A stretch of DNA of 64,000 nucleotides, from the NCBI RefSeq assembly GCF_013294005.1, contig NZ_JABSNK010000013.1, positions 25,702 to 89,701 on the forward strand, read 5' to 3'. Both the position numbers and the translations under genes were made by a program. A model generated the notes under the pieces. The model worked only from the letters and a program-made list of their open reading frames with translations. It searched no databases and was not told where the DNA came from. Origin of the DNA: Flavobacterium gelidicaeli (GTDB lineage Bacteria; Bacteroidota; Bacteroidia; Flavobacteriales; Flavobacteriaceae). This document shows, piece after piece, positions 28,705-37,681 of the stretch (its first letter is position 1; the number at the start of each line of letters is the position of its first letter).

Positions 28705-28712
28705 TAAATTTG
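28705..28712 (+). promoter_or_regulatory. -7 promoter element deciding the small membrane gene start
   Basis: TAAATTTG fits TAnnTTTG and overlaps the TTG at 28710, so translation should start at the ATG 28731. Confidence 0.55.
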
Positions 28713-28730
28713 CTAAAAATAATTTACACT

Positions 28731-28919
28731 ATGTTTAGTCAAGGACAATTGATATTTGCTGGCTGTTTTTTTATTGCTTTTGTTATCGCAATGGTAATTG
28801 CTTATAGAAAAGATATAAATACACACAGAGAATTTTACAAAGGGAATTATAAAATCCTATTGGGTTTTTTACTTTTTATTGGAATTTTATTTTTGATAAA
28901 AATATTTTTCAAACGTTAA
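28731..28919 (+). CDS. Small two-segment membrane protein
   Basis: Protein of 62 residues. Two hydrophobic helices (QLIFAGCFFIAFVIAMVIAY and ILLGFLLFIGILFLIKIFF) are joined by a charged loop, RKDINTHREFYKGNYK. The start at 28731 follows a -7 promoter and avoids a TTG inside it. Function unknown. The type is a conserved small inner-membrane protein in Flavobacteriaceae. A terminator follows. Confidence 0.7.
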   Translation: MFSQGQLIFAGCFFIAFVIAMVIAYRKDINTHREFYKGNYKILLGFLLFIGILFLIKIFFKR

Positions 28920-28938
28920 TTCACTCGTTTCAATGCAT

Positions 28939-28971
28939 AAAAAAGCCCGCTACAAAGCAGGCTTTTTTTAT
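28939..28971. terminator. Bidirectional terminator
   Basis: Stem AAAAAGCC-C-GC / GC-A-GGCTTTTTT with a T-run, between the small membrane gene (+) and the M49 peptidase gene (-). Confidence 0.85.
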
Positions 28972-28990
28972 GCAGTAAATTATTCGAGTA

Positions 28991-31030
28991 TTAATTTTCT
29001 AAAGGTAAAAAACTAAAATCTTTTGAGTAATTAAGCATTTGCTCTTCAAATGATTTAGGTTGCTCTACAGAAATAGAAATAATATTTCCTTTCGCATCCA
29101 TTTTTGGAACTAAAACTGGATTTACAAAACCACTATAAGGAGCCGAAGCAAACTGCTTGTTACGTGCTAAAACCTCAGCATGTAACTTTTGATCTACTTT
29201 TACACCGTAGTTTTCTACTAAAGCTTTTCCAGCTTCATAATCTCCCTCTGACTTGATGCGTTGCACTTCACGCAATAAATCTCCAAAGATGGCATGTAAT
29301 TTTACGTAATCAGTAATATTGAAATAGGTTTTTCCGTTGCGAGTTAATTTCTCAATAACGTTATCTTTCTTTCCTTTTTCAAAAGCCCATGCACTCACCC
29401 ACTGACGGTTTCTCATGTGTGCTTCTTCAATATTTGCACCTAAGTCTAAACGAACTAATTGCGTCATTAATCCATTACGAATGTAGCTATCATAAGATTC
29501 CATTCCTGTTTTTTTCCAGTCATCAACTAATCCTAGTTCTTGAATTTTAGGATTGTATAAATAGTACAAACCAACTAAATCAGCTCTTCCTTCTTCTAAA
29601 GTAGAAGCATAACTTTTTAAAGTTTCTTTTGGCGTACCCACACCTTCGTTAATTTGCCCAGAAGCATGACCTACAACTTCATGTAAAGCAGTGTGTAATT
29701 TATCACCTATTTCAGCATATTTTTCAGCCAAAGCAATTTCTTCAGCATCATTTGCAAATTCTTGTAACTTTCCTTTTCCACCTGCATTAGAGTAAGCATC
29801 AATGATATTCCCTAAAGAAACAGACTTAGAACCATGCTCTGCGCGAATCCAGTCAGCATTAGGCAAGTTCACACCAATAGGCGTACTAGGAGAAGAATCT
29901 CCTGACTCACCAGCAACAATAACAGTTTTGTATGAAACTCCTACTACATTTTTCTTTTTATGTTCTGGCATTAAAGGAGAATTATCCTCAAACCACTGTG
30001 CACTTTCAGAAACCACAGCCATTTTTTTAGACATATCAAAATCCTTAATTTGCACCACACCTTCATAAGAACCTCTATATCCTAAAGGATCATTATATAC
30101 TTCTATAAAACTATTGATGTAATCAATATTCCCCTCTGTAGCGTCAAGCCATGCAATGTTGTATTCATCCCATGTTTTCAAATCTCCTGTTTGGTAATAT
30201 TTAATCAACAATCCTAAAGCATCGGCTTGTTTTTGATTTTCAGCAACTCCTTTAGCTTTCTCTAACCAAAAAATAATTTTGTCGATTGCCGCACCATACA
30301 TTCCGTTACTTTTCCATACTTTCTCTTCTAATTCACCATTAGCATTACGAACTAACTTAGAGTTCAAACCATAGGAAAGTGGCTTTTTAGGATCTGCATT
30401 TGTTTTTTTAGCGTAAAAATCTTCTGCTTCTTTAAGCGTGATCCCTTTATCATAAAAGTTAATTGCTGAACCAGCTAACAATCCTTTTGACTCATCAAGA
30501 TTCACTTTTTTATCATCTACATCATTAAAAAGAACGTCTACAACAGCTGCTTCTAAAACAGTATTAGTTGTTTTCATTAAATCAGCAAAATACGCCTGAT
30601 TAAATTCAGGTTTAATTTTATCATTTGAATAATGGTGGTGTATTCCGTTAGAAAACCACACTCTTTTTAAATAGATTTCAAAATTAGCCCAGTCTTTACT
30701 TTCTTTATCTCCAGCATAATTTTGATAAATATTTTCAAGTGCTTTTCTAATTTTTAAGTTATTTCTATAGTTTTGATCCCACATAATATCACGTCCAGAA
30801 GTTCCTGCTTGTGTAAGGTAGTAAACTAATTTTTGCTCTTTTAAGGTTAGATTTTCCCAACCTGGAATTTGGTAACGCAACACTTTAATGTCGGCAAATT
30901 GCTCTACAAGATTATCAAACGCTTTTACATCTTGCTTTGCAGTAGCAGTGCTCGCTGCAGGTTTTTGTGTATTACAAGCAACAAAAACTCCAGCCGTAAG
31001 GATTAATCCAGCTATTTTTTGTAATTTCAT
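28991..31030 (-). CDS. M49 family (dipeptidyl peptidase III-like) lipoprotein
   Basis: Protein of 679 residues with a lipoprotein signal (VACN, C19). It carries the M49 zinc motif HEVVGH (HEXXGH type) in LHTALHEVVGHASGQINEGVG and the second motif EEGRAD in TLEEGRADLVGLYYL, which together supply the zinc ligands and catalytic Glu of dipeptidyl peptidase III. It is therefore a zinc exopeptidase anchored in the envelope, probably cleaving dipeptides from short peptides. Relatives are sometimes mislabelled dihydrofolate reductase in databases; nothing here supports that. Confidence 0.88.
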   Translation of the reverse strand: MKLQKIAGLILTAGVFVACNTQKPAASTATAKQDVKAFDNLVEQFADIKVLRYQIPGWENLTLKEQKLVYYLTQAGTSGRDIMWDQNYRNNLKIRKALENIYQNYAGDKESKDWANFEIYLKRVWFSNGIHHHYSNDKIKPEFNQAYFADLMKTTNTVLEAAVVDVLFNDVDDKKVNLDESKGLLAGSAINFYDKGITLKEAEDFYAKKTNADPKKPLSYGLNSKLVRNANGELEEKVWKSNGMYGAAIDKIIFWLEKAKGVAENQKQADALGLLIKYYQTGDLKTWDEYNIAWLDATEGNIDYINSFIEVYNDPLGYRGSYEGVVQIKDFDMSKKMAVVSESAQWFEDNSPLMPEHKKKNVVGVSYKTVIVAGESGDSSPSTPIGVNLPNADWIRAEHGSKSVSLGNIIDAYSNAGGKGKLQEFANDAEEIALAEKYAEIGDKLHTALHEVVGHASGQINEGVGTPKETLKSYASTLEEGRADLVGLYYLYNPKIQELGLVDDWKKTGMESYDSYIRNGLMTQLVRLDLGANIEEAHMRNRQWVSAWAFEKGKKDNVIEKLTRNGKTYFNITDYVKLHAIFGDLLREVQRIKSEGDYEAGKALVENYGVKVDQKLHAEVLARNKQFASAPYSGFVNPVLVPKMDAKGNIISISVEQPKSFEEQMLNYSKDFSFLPLEN

Positions 31031-31347
31031 TATTAATGGTATTTAGTTTTCAATATATTATTATTGACAAATATACATATTCTTTAAAGAAGTTATAAAA
31101 ATCAACATACGCAAGCGTTATAAATTGCCGAATTATTAAAACATCAGTCAAAAACAAGCTTTCATTGAATTACAATCATAGTACTTTTATTACGCGAAAA
31201 GCGTCTGTTATCGCAAGCTTTTTTACCATTATAAGATTATAAATGCGCTCAACAAATTAAAAAAGCAGGCATTTTATATTTTTTCTATACTTAGTATAGC
31301 ATATTAATAAAATTTCTAACTTTACAACACCAAATAAACCACTTAAC
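31031..31347. other. Gene-free gap
   Basis: 317 bp between divergent genes. It is AT-rich with no clear hairpin or coding frame. It should hold the promoters of the M49 peptidase and SRPBCC genes, but I do not see a clean TAnnTTTG box. Confidence 0.45.
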
Positions 31348-32622
31348 ATGAGAATTTTAAAATATATATTTCTTTTATTTTTACTAAGTTTAGTAGCCTT
31401 GTCCATATTTATTGCTACGCAAAAAGGGGATTTTCAAGTGGAAAGAAGTAAAATTATAAATTCTCCTAAAGCTGTAGTCTTTAGCTATGTAAATGATTAT
31501 AAAAACTGGAGCGAGTTTGGTTCTTGGGCAACTGAAGATCCTGAAATAAAAATGATTTTCCCTGAAAACACCATTGGTAAAGGAGCTGCATATTCTTGGG
31601 AATCTAAAGATGGTGATGGTGACATGAAAACTCTTTTTGCTAAAGAAAACGACAGCATTTCTCAAAAAATGAATTACAACGGAACTTTATCTTCTGTTTA
31701 TTGGACATTTAAAGATGCAAAAGGCGGCACAAAAGTTACGTGGAATATTAAAGGTAAAATGAGTTTTGCTTTCAAGGTATATACCGCTTTAAATGGAGGG
31801 GTCGATCGAGTTATAGGAAGTATGTTCGAAAAAAGTCTTGAGAACCTAGACAAATCATTAGTATACGAAATCAATACTTTTAATGTAAAAGTAGATGGAT
31901 TAGTACAAAAACCTATGACCTATTATTTAGGACAAACATTTACAACGGAGATTTCGAAAATCAATAAAAATTTCAAAATTGTAGTTCCAAAGATTAAATC
32001 TTTCTGTCAACAAAATGACATCAATACAGTAGGAAGGCCTTTTATTGTTTACCATACCTATGATGAACAAACACAATTAGCCCGCATCACAATAGCTGTA
32101 CCTATCGAGAGAGAAATATTTATAAGTTCCGGTAGTGACATTATTTCTTCTAAATTAGCACCATTTGAAGCTGTAAAAGCAACTTTAACTGGAGACAATT
32201 CACATAATAAAGCGGCTTATGATAAAGCTCTCGCTTATTTCAATCAAAACAAACTTACGCACGATCCTACTATTACCCATATAGAAATATACAATACTAA
32301 TAAAACAGAGGTAAAAGATCCTTCAAAATGGATCACCGAAGTATACATCCCTATGCCTCCTAAAGTTGTCGTGCCTGTAAAAACATACACACCAACCCCA
32401 GTTGAAACAGAAACAGATTATACTCGTGATGCTGAGACTAACACTAATCCTACCACGCCTAAACCTACAGTAGTTAAACCTACCACTCCAAAAGTTGGAA
32501 CTCCAAAAGCGGTTACACCCAAAGCTCCAAAACCAGAAGCTGAGAAAGTGGTAAAACCAGAAGTGCCTAAAAAAACCGTAATTGAAAAACCTGTAACAGA
32601 GGAAGATGAATTCGAATTTTAA
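31348..32622 (+). CDS. SRPBCC / GyrI-like domain protein with Pro-Thr-Lys tail
   Basis: Protein of 424 residues. An N-terminal membrane anchor (ILKYIFLLFLLSLVALSIFI) is followed by an SRPBCC (polyketide cyclase-like) ligand-binding domain at about 27 to 170 (VERSKIINSPKAVVFSYVND). A GyrI-like effector-binding domain covers about 180 to 340, with RITIAVPIEREI. The last 90 residues are a low-complexity Pro/Thr/Lys tail ending EEDEFEF. Such an anchored two-domain protein probably binds a small ligand outside the membrane. It lies 65 bp upstream of an ECF sigma gene on the same strand. Confidence 0.8.
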   Translation: MRILKYIFLLFLLSLVALSIFIATQKGDFQVERSKIINSPKAVVFSYVNDYKNWSEFGSWATEDPEIKMIFPENTIGKGAAYSWESKDGDGDMKTLFAKENDSISQKMNYNGTLSSVYWTFKDAKGGTKVTWNIKGKMSFAFKVYTALNGGVDRVIGSMFEKSLENLDKSLVYEINTFNVKVDGLVQKPMTYYLGQTFTTEISKINKNFKIVVPKIKSFCQQNDINTVGRPFIVYHTYDEQTQLARITIAVPIEREIFISSGSDIISSKLAPFEAVKATLTGDNSHNKAAYDKALAYFNQNKLTHDPTITHIEIYNTNKTEVKDPSKWITEVYIPMPPKVVVPVKTYTPTPVETETDYTRDAETNTNPTTPKPTVVKPTTPKVGTPKAVTPKAPKPEAEKVVKPEVPKKTVIEKPVTEEDEFEF

Positions 32623-32687
32623 TTTATTTTTTAAATCACATTAAACCTTTATTATAAATTCTATTCTAATATAAATAAAAGCATACT

Positions 32688-33230
32688 TTGTCAGAAGAAG
32701 AAGAATTTATACAACAGTTATTGAATAGTAAAACGCAAAACGAAGCGTTTCAAAAACTCTTGTTAACCTATCAAAAACCGCTTTACAATCACATACGTAA
32801 CATTGTTCTCAACCACGATGATACTGATGATGTTTTGCAAAACACTTTTGTGAAGGTATTTCAAAATCTTAAAAATTTTAAAGGAGAAAGTAAGCTCTTT
32901 TCTTGGATGTACCGCATTGCTACAAATGAAGCGATTAGTTTTTTAAATATAAAATCTAAAAAAAGCGGTATAAGTTCCCAGACACTTCAAGACAAAGCAA
33001 TCGATAATCTTAAAGCAGATGACTATTTTGACGGAAATGAAATACAAATCAAACTCCAAAAAGCCATAGCCAAGCTTCCAGAAAAACAACAACTAGTCTT
33101 TAAAATGAAATATTTTGAAGAATTAAAATACGAAGAAATTTCAGAAATTCTAGGCACATCCGTAGGAGCATTAAAAGCTTCATACCATCATGCTGTAAAA
33201 AAAATAGAAAGCTTTGTTACATCAAATTAA
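32688..33230 (+). CDS. RNA polymerase sigma factor, ECF family
   Basis: Protein of 180 residues with sigma-70 region 2 (VLQNTFVKVFQNLKNFKGESKLFSWMYRIATNEAISFLN) and region 4 (LPEKQQLVFKMKYFEELKYEEISEILGTSVGALKASYHHAVKKIE). The only plausible start is TTG at 32688 (SEEEEFIQQLL), because the first internal ATG would delete region 2. It heads an operon with a membrane partner (33-bp gap) and a periplasmic partner. The trigger is not visible. Confidence 0.92.
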   Translation: MSEEEEFIQQLLNSKTQNEAFQKLLLTYQKPLYNHIRNIVLNHDDTDDVLQNTFVKVFQNLKNFKGESKLFSWMYRIATNEAISFLNIKSKKSGISSQTLQDKAIDNLKADDYFDGNEIQIKLQKAIAKLPEKQQLVFKMKYFEELKYEEISEILGTSVGALKASYHHAVKKIESFVTSN

Positions 33231-33263
33231 ACCTTTTACTCATTTTGAAGTCAAACTAATGTT

Positions 33264-33698
33264 ATGAAAGAATTTAAACTCGAAAATAGTACAAAAATTG
33301 AAACTGGATTTTCAACTCCAGAGAATTACTTTGAGGATTTCTCAGCAAAATTAATGCTTAAAATCCCTCAAAATGATACCGCTGAAGCAAAAGTGATTCC
33401 GTTTTTCAAAAGACGAAAAACTAGTATCATGTTAGTTGCAGCATTACTTGTAATTGGCTTGATGATCCCCATCGCTTTCAATCAAACAAAAAAGATTGCT
33501 ACTACTGAATTAGACGATACCACTTTAGAAAATTACCTAAGTTATCAAAGTAACATGAGTCAATATGATTTAATCAACTCACTAGAATCAGAAGATTTAC
33601 AAAATATAGAGACAGAAAATACCACATCCTTAGAACAGGAAACTATAGAAGATCTATTAGTTGACAATGGCAATTTAGAGCATTATATAATAGAATAA
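33264..33698 (+). CDS. Putative anti-sigma factor, single-span membrane protein
   Basis: Protein of 144 residues. A cytoplasmic N-terminus (FSTPENYFEDFSAKLMLKI) is followed by one membrane segment (SIMLVAALLVIGLMIPIAF) and an acidic external C-terminus (SLESEDLQNIETENTTSLE). No named domain is recognised. Position between an ECF sigma gene and its sensor-like partner, and this topology, suggest an anti-sigma role. That is inference. Confidence 0.75.
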   Translation: MKEFKLENSTKIETGFSTPENYFEDFSAKLMLKIPQNDTAEAKVIPFFKRRKTSIMLVAALLVIGLMIPIAFNQTKKIATTELDDTTLENYLSYQSNMSQYDLINSLESEDLQNIETENTTSLEQETIEDLLVDNGNLEHYIIE

Positions 33699-33747
33699 CT
33701 TTCTTTATTGCCTATTATGATCCATGATAATTTTAAAAATAAACAAC

Positions 33748-34206
33748 ATGAAATTTAAAAAAATACTACCACTATTACTGCTTCTTACTTCTTTTAGCAT
33801 TTTTGCACAAAGCGAAGGGATGAAAGACAAAAAAGAACAAATAAAAGCTATGAAAGTCTCTTTTATAACTTCTGAATTAGACTTATCTACTAAAGAAGCA
33901 CAACGTTTTTGGCCTGTTTACAACTCCTTTGACGACAAGCAGTTTGAAATCAGACACGAGAAAATGAAAATGTGTAAAACACAATTAAACGACATCACAT
34001 TAAATAAAATAAACGAAAAAGATGCTTTGAGTTTAATTGACAAAATGGAAGACTCAGAAGATGAATTATACAGCTTACGCAAAAAATACATCAAAGATCT
34101 TAAAGAAATTCTTCCAGCTGCAAAAATCTTAAAACTGCGAAAATCAGAAGATGATTTCAACAGAAAACTTTTGCATCAATATAGAGATAAAGCCAAAAGG
34201 AAATAA
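33748..34206 (+). CDS. Periplasmic sensor-like partner of ECF sigma factor
   Basis: Protein of 152 residues from the ATG at 33748, where a signal peptide begins (MKFKKILPLLLLLTSFSIFA, cleavage after FAQ). The upstream ATG at 33724 would put extra residues before it. The body is a long helical, highly charged protein (ITSELDLSTKEAQRFWPVYN). It resembles the Spy/CpxP-like proteins labelled sensor of ECF-type sigma factor in Flavobacteriaceae. It probably senses envelope stress and modulates the anti-sigma partner. Confidence 0.82.
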   Translation: MKFKKILPLLLLLTSFSIFAQSEGMKDKKEQIKAMKVSFITSELDLSTKEAQRFWPVYNSFDDKQFEIRHEKMKMCKTQLNDITLNKINEKDALSLIDKMEDSEDELYSLRKKYIKDLKEILPAAKILKLRKSEDDFNRKLLHQYRDKAKRK

Positions 34207-34224
34207 TCAATACCACACTATGAA

Positions 34225-34265
34225 ACACAAAACCCTAAACAAATTGTTTAGGGTTTTGTGTTTTT
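34225..34265 (+). terminator. Terminator of the ECF sigma operon
   Basis: Long stem ACACAAAACCCTAAAC / GTTTAGGGTTTTGTGT with a short loop and T-run. It is nearly symmetrical, so it can also serve the convergent cysteine desulfurase gene. Confidence 0.9.
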
Positions 34266-34291
34266 ACATCATAAATAATTAAAACATCACT

Positions 34292-35419
34292 TTATTGTAA
34301 TCCTTTTAAAGCATCAATAAGCAAGTCTATATCTTCTTTAGTATTATAATGGCTAAAAGATATTCGAAGACTCGGTTTTTTTAAATCTTCGAGCGAAAGC
34401 ATTTCAGCAAGTACATGAGAAGGCCTAATACTACCGCTTTGACAAGCGCTACCTCTTGATACCGCAATTCCTTTCATATCTAAATGAAAGAGTATCATAG
34501 CTGTTTTATCTGCTGCGAAAGGCAATAATACATTTAGAATATTATAAAATCCATTAGCGTCTCCATTTACAATAAAACCAGGTAACGAAGCAGTCAATTG
34601 TTCTAATAAGTAGGTTTTTAATCCTTGAATGTGCTTTTTTTCCTGATCAAGGTTGGCATAAGAAAGTGTCAATGCTTTTGCCATTCCTGCAATTTGATGC
34701 ACTGCTTCTGTTCCTGCGCGCAATCCTTTTTCTTGCTCACCGCCAAAAAACATTGGCTGCAGCCCAGAGTTTTTCCTAACAAAAGCAAAACCTACTCCTT
34801 TAGGACCATGAAATTTATGTGCACTTGCCGCAATAAAGTCAATAGGAATTTCTTGTAAATCCAAGACTTGCTTTCCTATAGACTGAACAGTATCCGAATG
34901 AAATAACACATTGTGTTCCTTACATATTTGACCTACTCTAGCCAAATCTAAAACAGTTCCTACTTCATTATTAACATGCATTAAACTCACTAATGTTTTA
35001 GCTGGATTAGCCAGTAACTCTACTAAATTAGTAATATCAATACTACCGTCTGGTTTGACCGCAACGTAGTCCACTTGAATTGCAAATTCCTTCTCTAATA
35101 ACATTACTGTATGCAAAACCGCATGATGCTCAATCTTACTAGTGATGATTCGGGTTACTTTCAAATCTTTTACCGCCGAACGTAAAATCCAGTTGTCTGC
35201 TTCAGTGCCACAAGAAGTAAAAATTATTTCTTGAGCAGGGACATTGAGTTCTTTAGCAATTGCTTTTCGAGACAATTCTAATACACTTTTGGCATTTCGA
35301 CCAAAACTGTGTGTAGATGATGGATTACCATAATCCTCAGCCATAACTTTAGTCATTTCTTCAATGACCTCTGGTCGTATTGCTGTTGTTGATGCGTTAT
35401 CGAGGTATACTTTTTTCAT
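34292..35419 (-). CDS. Cysteine desulfurase family protein
   Basis: PLP enzyme of 375 residues of the NifS/IscS class. It releases sulfur from cysteine as an enzyme persulfide for Fe-S clusters or tRNA thiolation. The PLP lysine is K202 in ASAHKFHGPKG and the catalytic cysteine is C326 in SRGSACQSGS. No isc or suf scaffold gene is adjacent. A cysteine biosynthesis operon lies 3.3 kb downstream in the window, but no operon links them. Confidence 0.93.
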   Translation of the reverse strand: MKKVYLDNASTTAIRPEVIEEMTKVMAEDYGNPSSTHSFGRNAKSVLELSRKAIAKELNVPAQEIIFTSCGTEADNWILRSAVKDLKVTRIITSKIEHHAVLHTVMLLEKEFAIQVDYVAVKPDGSIDITNLVELLANPAKTLVSLMHVNNEVGTVLDLARVGQICKEHNVLFHSDTVQSIGKQVLDLQEIPIDFIAASAHKFHGPKGVGFAFVRKNSGLQPMFFGGEQEKGLRAGTEAVHQIAGMAKALTLSYANLDQEKKHIQGLKTYLLEQLTASLPGFIVNGDANGFYNILNVLLPFAADKTAMILFHLDMKGIAVSRGSACQSGSIRPSHVLAEMLSLEDLKKPSLRISFSHYNTKEDIDLLIDALKGLQ

Positions 35420-35507
35420 TGCTGCAAAGTTAATGAAATATCAATTATGAATTCTCCAATATTAATTGTCATTTTTTTAGCTATTTTTGTATCAAATTAA
35501 ATATACA

Positions 35508-36482
35508 ATGAAAAGAGTACTAGGTCTATTGGTTTTTGTGATGCTTTTTAATAGCTGCGATGATGGAAATTTAATACAAGAGGACATCAGTTTTGAAGAT
35601 GTTACAGCAACACAAAGTTGTACTGATAATGATATAATTTATAAATTAAAAGATAATGAAGCGCTACTAGTTGAAATTCCGAGCGTAAATTTCACTGATG
35701 AAGATTCTGATCTTACTGAAACAACATTAACAATAAGCAGCACCACTAATCGCGTAGTATATCGTTTTTACAATGGTACAGTAACGGCAGATAATATTTG
35801 TGAAACTATCCCGCCAATAACTCCCGCTGTTACTGACCAATGGATAGCAACTGGTGGCACAATCGTTATCACCAAAGAAGCCAAAAAAGAAACCGATGCT
35901 ACTGACAATAGCACTAGAATTACAGGATACAACCACAATATTGTTTTTAAAAACATTACTTTTTCTAAAAGTACAGGAGGAACACAAGTATATGATGTCT
36001 TTAATTTTGGAAGTTATGTGACTACTGCAACAACATTACCTTTTGGTTTTGACGAGACAAAAGCGTTAAATAAATGCAGTACTAATGATCAAGTTTATAA
36101 ATTTACTACCGGCGAAGCAATGGAGCTTTCTATTGATCCATCATTAATTATTAATGAAATCACTGTTGCTAATTCCCCTCGAAAAGGAATTATTGGAACC
36201 ACTCAAAACAGACTAACATACCGTTTATTTACAGCTGGTTTACTAACTGCAGACTATTTTTGTAACGCAACAACTCCTGCTACTCCAACAGTAAATCAAG
36301 AATGGAATGGTGTAGCTGGAGTTACTGACAAAACCGGACTTATTGAAGTAACCACCACCACTAGTGGACCATCTAGTTTCAAGCATACCATTGTATTAAA
36401 AAACACTACTTTAAGTAAAGGAAACTACAGTTTTTCACTAGGAGATAATTATACTTTGGGCGTACTTTATACGAGTAATTAA
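35508..36482 (+). CDS. Lipoprotein of unknown function with two repeated domains
   Basis: Protein of 324 residues. The start at 35508 gives a proper lipoprotein signal (MKRVLGLLVFVMLFNSC, C17); a -7 element TATTTTTG (35482-35489) lies before it. Two internal copies of a roughly 130-residue unit are visible. Each has a Cys-Asn/Thr-x-Asn-D-x-(I/V)-Y-K start, then a TTxNRxxYRxF strand, a Cys about 25 residues later and an IVLKNxTxSK end (about residues 30-165 and 185-310). It is probably surface-exposed. I do not recognise a named family. Confidence 0.75.
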   Translation: MKRVLGLLVFVMLFNSCDDGNLIQEDISFEDVTATQSCTDNDIIYKLKDNEALLVEIPSVNFTDEDSDLTETTLTISSTTNRVVYRFYNGTVTADNICETIPPITPAVTDQWIATGGTIVITKEAKKETDATDNSTRITGYNHNIVFKNITFSKSTGGTQVYDVFNFGSYVTTATTLPFGFDETKALNKCSTNDQVYKFTTGEAMELSIDPSLIINEITVANSPRKGIIGTTQNRLTYRLFTAGLLTADYFCNATTPATPTVNQEWNGVAGVTDKTGLIEVTTTTSGPSSFKHTIVLKNTTLSKGNYSFSLGDNYTLGVLYTSN

Positions 36483-36496
36483 TAATGTTCAAGCAT

Positions 36497-36535
36497 AAAA
36501 AAACCATTTTGTAATACTACAAAATGGTTTTTTTT
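36497..36535. terminator. Bidirectional terminator
   Basis: Stem AAAACCATTTTGTA / TACAAAATGGTTTT with a small loop and A/T runs, between convergent genes. Confidence 0.9.
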
Positions 36536-36553
36536 ATATGAATATTAAAGCTC

Positions 36554-37105
36554 TTATTTAGTGTTTTGCTTGATAAAAACTTCAGTAGCTCCTTGACCAT
36601 ATTTTTGGTAGTTAGCTTCTTTAAAATCAATATTATCATACCTACCTAATAAAAAATCCAGTTCAGCTTTTAAAATTCCTTCCCCCACGCCATGTATAAA
36701 AACAATCTTTGGGATGCGATTACGAATTGCAAATTCAATATGCCTTTTTGCCGTATCCGCTTGTAAAGTTAGAATATCATAATTAGACATTCCCTGTTTA
36801 TTTTTCACTAGCTTTTCTATATGTAAATCAAATTCAGGAACAATACCTTCGCCTTTATCTTTGCGTTCTTTAACAAAACTTCGTGGTTTTGGGATCTCTT
36901 TCTCCTTTGTGATTTCATCTATATCGATTCTTTTAATAGAATCCATTAAATTACTGGTTCCGTTTACCTTAAGTAACTCGTTAACAAGAAACGTCATCAT
37001 GAATCCATCCTCAGTTTCTATAGTAACATCGTTCCCTTTTACTGAAATCACTATGCCATTTATTGCCTCATCAAGTACTGAAACACTATCTCCTTTACTA
37101 AACAT
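36554..37105 (-). CDS. Smr domain (MutS2-like) protein
   Basis: Protein of about 183 residues from the ATG at 37105 (MFSKGDSVSVLDEAI). An N-terminal KOW/DUF2027-like barrel (about 1 to 70) is followed by a C-terminal Smr domain: EFDLHIEKLVKN, AIRNRIPKIVFIHGVGEGILKAELDFLL and the TEVFIKQN end. Smr domains bind or nick nucleic acids. The gene starts 8 bp inside the preceding small gene's end, so translation is coupled. Confidence 0.88.
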   Translation of the reverse strand: MFSKGDSVSVLDEAINGIVISVKGNDVTIETEDGFMMTFLVNELLKVNGTSNLMDSIKRIDIDEITKEKEIPKPRSFVKERKDKGEGIVPEFDLHIEKLVKNKQGMSNYDILTLQADTAKRHIEFAIRNRIPKIVFIHGVGEGILKAELDFLLGRYDNIDFKEANYQKYGQGATEVFIKQNTK

Positions 37106-37280
37106 CTTTATCGTCTTTTTCTTGATTTTTACTCGGTGTTTTTGCACTTAATTGCATCATTCCAAACATAAAGATGGCAATAGCAATTACGGTTACATAT
37201 ACATTCTTGTTGGTGCTCACTTGCTCATAAAAAGCAACAATGATCGCAATTATCATTATAGGAATTATAAACTTTTTCAT
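37098..37280 (-). CDS. Small two-span membrane protein
   Basis: Protein of 60 residues with two hydrophobic helices (FIIPIMIIAIIVAFYE and VYVTVIAIAIFMFGMMQL) and a charged C-terminus (KTPSKNQEKDDKDV). It overlaps the start of the Smr gene by 8 bp. Function unknown. The coupling with the Smr gene and the clean topology support it as a real gene. Confidence 0.75.
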   Translation of the reverse strand: MKKFIIPIMIIAIIVAFYEQVSTNKNVYVTVIAIAIFMFGMMQLSAKTPSKNQEKDDKDV

Positions 37281-37382
37281 ATCTTTATCTATCAGAATCC
37301 AAAAGTAACAAATTTAATATAGCTTCGTTTATTTAAGCATATCTTTCCTGAAATTTTATAAACGCAATTTTAAAAACAATTG

Positions 37383-37661
37383 ATGAATTTAGAAAAATAC
37401 ATGCTGCCTTGTTTAAGTAAAACACTCTTTGGGGTAGAATGTTTGGGTTGTGGATTTCAACGTGCTTTTTTACTTTTATTTCAAGGAGAATTTATTGCTT
37501 CTTTTAAAATGTATCCTGCCATTTTTACCACCTTAATTTTTCTATTTTCTTGGGGATTAACATTTATTTTTAAAGGAATTTTTTCTCAAAAAACCATTCT
37601 AATTTTAGCCTTTATAAATGTCGTTTTTATGATTTTAGGATATGCTTATCGCCACTATTAA
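37383..37661 (+). CDS. DUF2752 family membrane protein
   Basis: Protein of 92 residues. The ATG at 37383 is preferred to the TTG immediately before it. The signature CLGCGFQRAFLLLFQGEF with the CXXC and RA residues, followed by two hydrophobic segments, matches DUF2752. Function unknown. It runs divergent from the small membrane/Smr pair and convergent with the DUF1003 gene. Confidence 0.88.
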   Translation: MNLEKYMLPCLSKTLFGVECLGCGFQRAFLLLFQGEFIASFKMYPAIFTTLIFLFSWGLTFIFKGIFSQKTILILAFINVVFMILGYAYRHY

Positions 37662-37681
37662 ATGTGATTCTTTTTAAAATA

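Noticed and set aside
28991..31030. Dihydrofolate reductase label for the M49 protein
   Set aside because: The HEXXGH and EEGRAD motifs and lipoprotein signal fit a peptidase; no DHFR motif is visible.
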